Source of the DNA: CAVVEQ01 sp963802095
Lineage (GTDB): Bacteria > Chloroflexota > Anaerolineae > Anaerolineales > Anaerolineaceae
Direction: 5' to 3'
Length of the DNA: 64,000 bases
Assembly (NCBI GenBank): GCA_963802095.1
Contig: CAWDHI010000007.1
Span: 186,001-250,000 of the forward strand
A program made the translations under genes and the position numbers. The notes beneath the pieces are model-generated. The model ran no database searches and was not told where the DNA came from. It saw nothing but the letters and a program-made list of their open reading frames with translations. Shown here in pieces: positions 63,186 through 64,000 of the stretch. The stretch's first letter is position 1; each line of letters starts with the position of its first letter.

Positions 63186-64000
63186 ATGGATATCTCCGTT
63201 GTGATCCTGGCTGCAGGCCAGGGAACCCGTATGAAATCATCACTCCCCAAGATTCTGCACCCCCTGGCAGGAAAACCCATGGTGGATTACGCACTGGCTC
63301 TGGCTGCCGGGGTTTGCACCGAACCGCCTGTGTTAGTTGTGGGTCATGGAGCGGACCAGGTGCGCCAGAAGGTTGGCGATCGTGCCAGGTATGTTGTGCA
63401 GGAGCAGCAATTGGGCACAGCCCATGCAGTTGCCTGTACTGAAGAATTACTGAAAGTAGAAAAGGGGCTGGTGCTAATTTTTTACGCGGATATGCCCCTG
63501 CTGCGAATAGAGACAATGCAAAAAATGGTGGCACTTCAATCGAAGAACACTGGACCGCTCACGATCCTCACCGTGGCAGCCGAAGACCCGCGTGGATTTG
63601 GGCGGATCCTGCGCGATACATCTGGTAACATCCAAGCCATTATTGAAGAGGCCTGCGCCTCACCAGAGATTTTGGCGATCCGCGAACTGAATGCCGGTGT
63701 TTATTGCTGCCGGGCAGGTTGGCTCTGGCAGGCGTTGAAACGGGTAAAGATCTCTCCCAAGGGGGAGTATTACCTCACCGACCTGGTAGAGATCGCATCC
63801 GCGGATGGAAGCCGGGTGGAGGCTTTGAAGACCGATGATGAAAACGAAGCCATCGGCATTAATAATCGCATTCACCTTGCTGAGGCCGGATCGGTGCTGC
63901 GCGCGCGGATCAACGAGAAATGGATGCTGAACGGGGTCAGCATGGAGAAGCCGGAATCGGTATATATTGATGATACTGTGGTGATCGGGGAGGATACCAT
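63186..64000 (+). CDS. glmU: UDP-N-acetylglucosamine pyrophosphorylase GlmU (3' end outside window)
   Basis: The first 271 residues are visible. N-terminal VVILAAGQGTRMKSSLPKIL is the uridylyltransferase signature, followed by EQQLGTAHAV, FYADMPLL and GEYYLTDLVEIA. From about residue 240 the left-handed beta helix begins (VYIDDTVVIGEDT), so the acetyltransferase half presumably continues beyond the window. It makes UDP-GlcNAc for peptidoglycan and other glycans. The start has GGGAGAAGG upstream. Confidence 0.93.
   Translation, partial: MDISVVILAAGQGTRMKSSLPKILHPLAGKPMVDYALALAAGVCTEPPVLVVGHGADQVRQKVGDRARYVVQEQQLGTAHAVACTEELLKVEKGLVLIFYADMPLLRIETMQKMVALQSKNTGPLTILTVAAEDPRGFGRILRDTSGNIQAIIEEACASPEILAIRELNAGVYCCRAGWLWQALKRVKISPKGEYYLTDLVEIASADGSRVEALKTDDENEAIGINNRIHLAEAGSVLRARINEKWMLNGVSMEKPESVYIDDTVVIGEDT

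Overview
The window reads as a chromosomal segment of a free-living bacterium, most likely a member of the Chloroflexota, class Anaerolineae (inference, moderate confidence). The grounds are many lipoproteins whose acylated cysteine is followed by a Thr/Pro/Ala/Glu-rich linker, dipeptide-type ABC systems with long lipoprotein binding proteins, NarL-type kinase/regulator pairs with membrane-embedded sensors, and an archaeal-like methionyl-tRNA synthetase. Genes are dense on both strands with short or overlapping junctions. No rRNA, CRISPR array, prophage or replication origin was seen. Six otherwise well-conserved genes (acnA, a DUF362 gene, degV, a HEAT/zinc-ribbon gene, a PP2C gene and guaA) each carry one single-base frameshift, several of them in short homopolymers. 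Draft-sequence error is more likely than six independent pseudogenes.

Layout. 1-3.2 kb: end of isocitrate dehydrogenase, overlapping aconitase. 3.3-4.9 kb: small potassium channel and an MFS carrier. 5.06-6.52 kb: a decayed insertion sequence with a 19-bp target duplication and three 14-bp repeats at each end. 6.6-10.5 kb: DUF308 membrane protein, DHA2 drug exporter, SdpI-like protein, acyltransferase. 10.5-14.0 kb: a stand-alone receiver coupled to a small protein, then a kinase/regulator/truncated-kinase operon. 14.1-18.2 kb: two carotenoid-desaturase-like flavoproteins, one fused to a glutamate-synthase-like iron-sulfur module. 18.4-25 kb: hemolysin III, a duplicated-domain lipoprotein, CBS protein, bacterioferritin, a diguanylate cyclase, a PIG-L deacetylase and a DUF362 protein. 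25-27 kb: DegV, hydrolase, two tRNA-Ser genes.

27.3-36.7 kb: HEAT/zinc-ribbon membrane protein, then an apparent operon of LPG-synthase-like membrane protein, adenosine deaminase, GH116 glycosidase and two lipoproteins. 36.8-39.3 kb: overlapping pncC, processive glycolipid glycosyltransferase and nucleoside phosphorylase. 39.3-40 kb: a 0.7-kb stretch of unclear content. 40-48.3 kb: metG, a membrane zincin, a citrate-lyase-like aldolase, PP2C plus FHA protein, guaA and xpt. 48.3-52.2 kb: Maf, a lipoprotein penicillin-binding protein, RsgA.

52.2-61.8 kb: a complete dipeptide/oligopeptide-type ABC importer with two binding proteins. The second binding protein has its family motifs in circularly permuted order, and the DppC-like permease has a large extra extracytoplasmic domain. 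These two features, together with the desaturase/GltD fusion, are the most unusual biology in the window. 61.9-64 kb: a receiver/roadblock-like protein, tRNA-Gln and the start of glmU.
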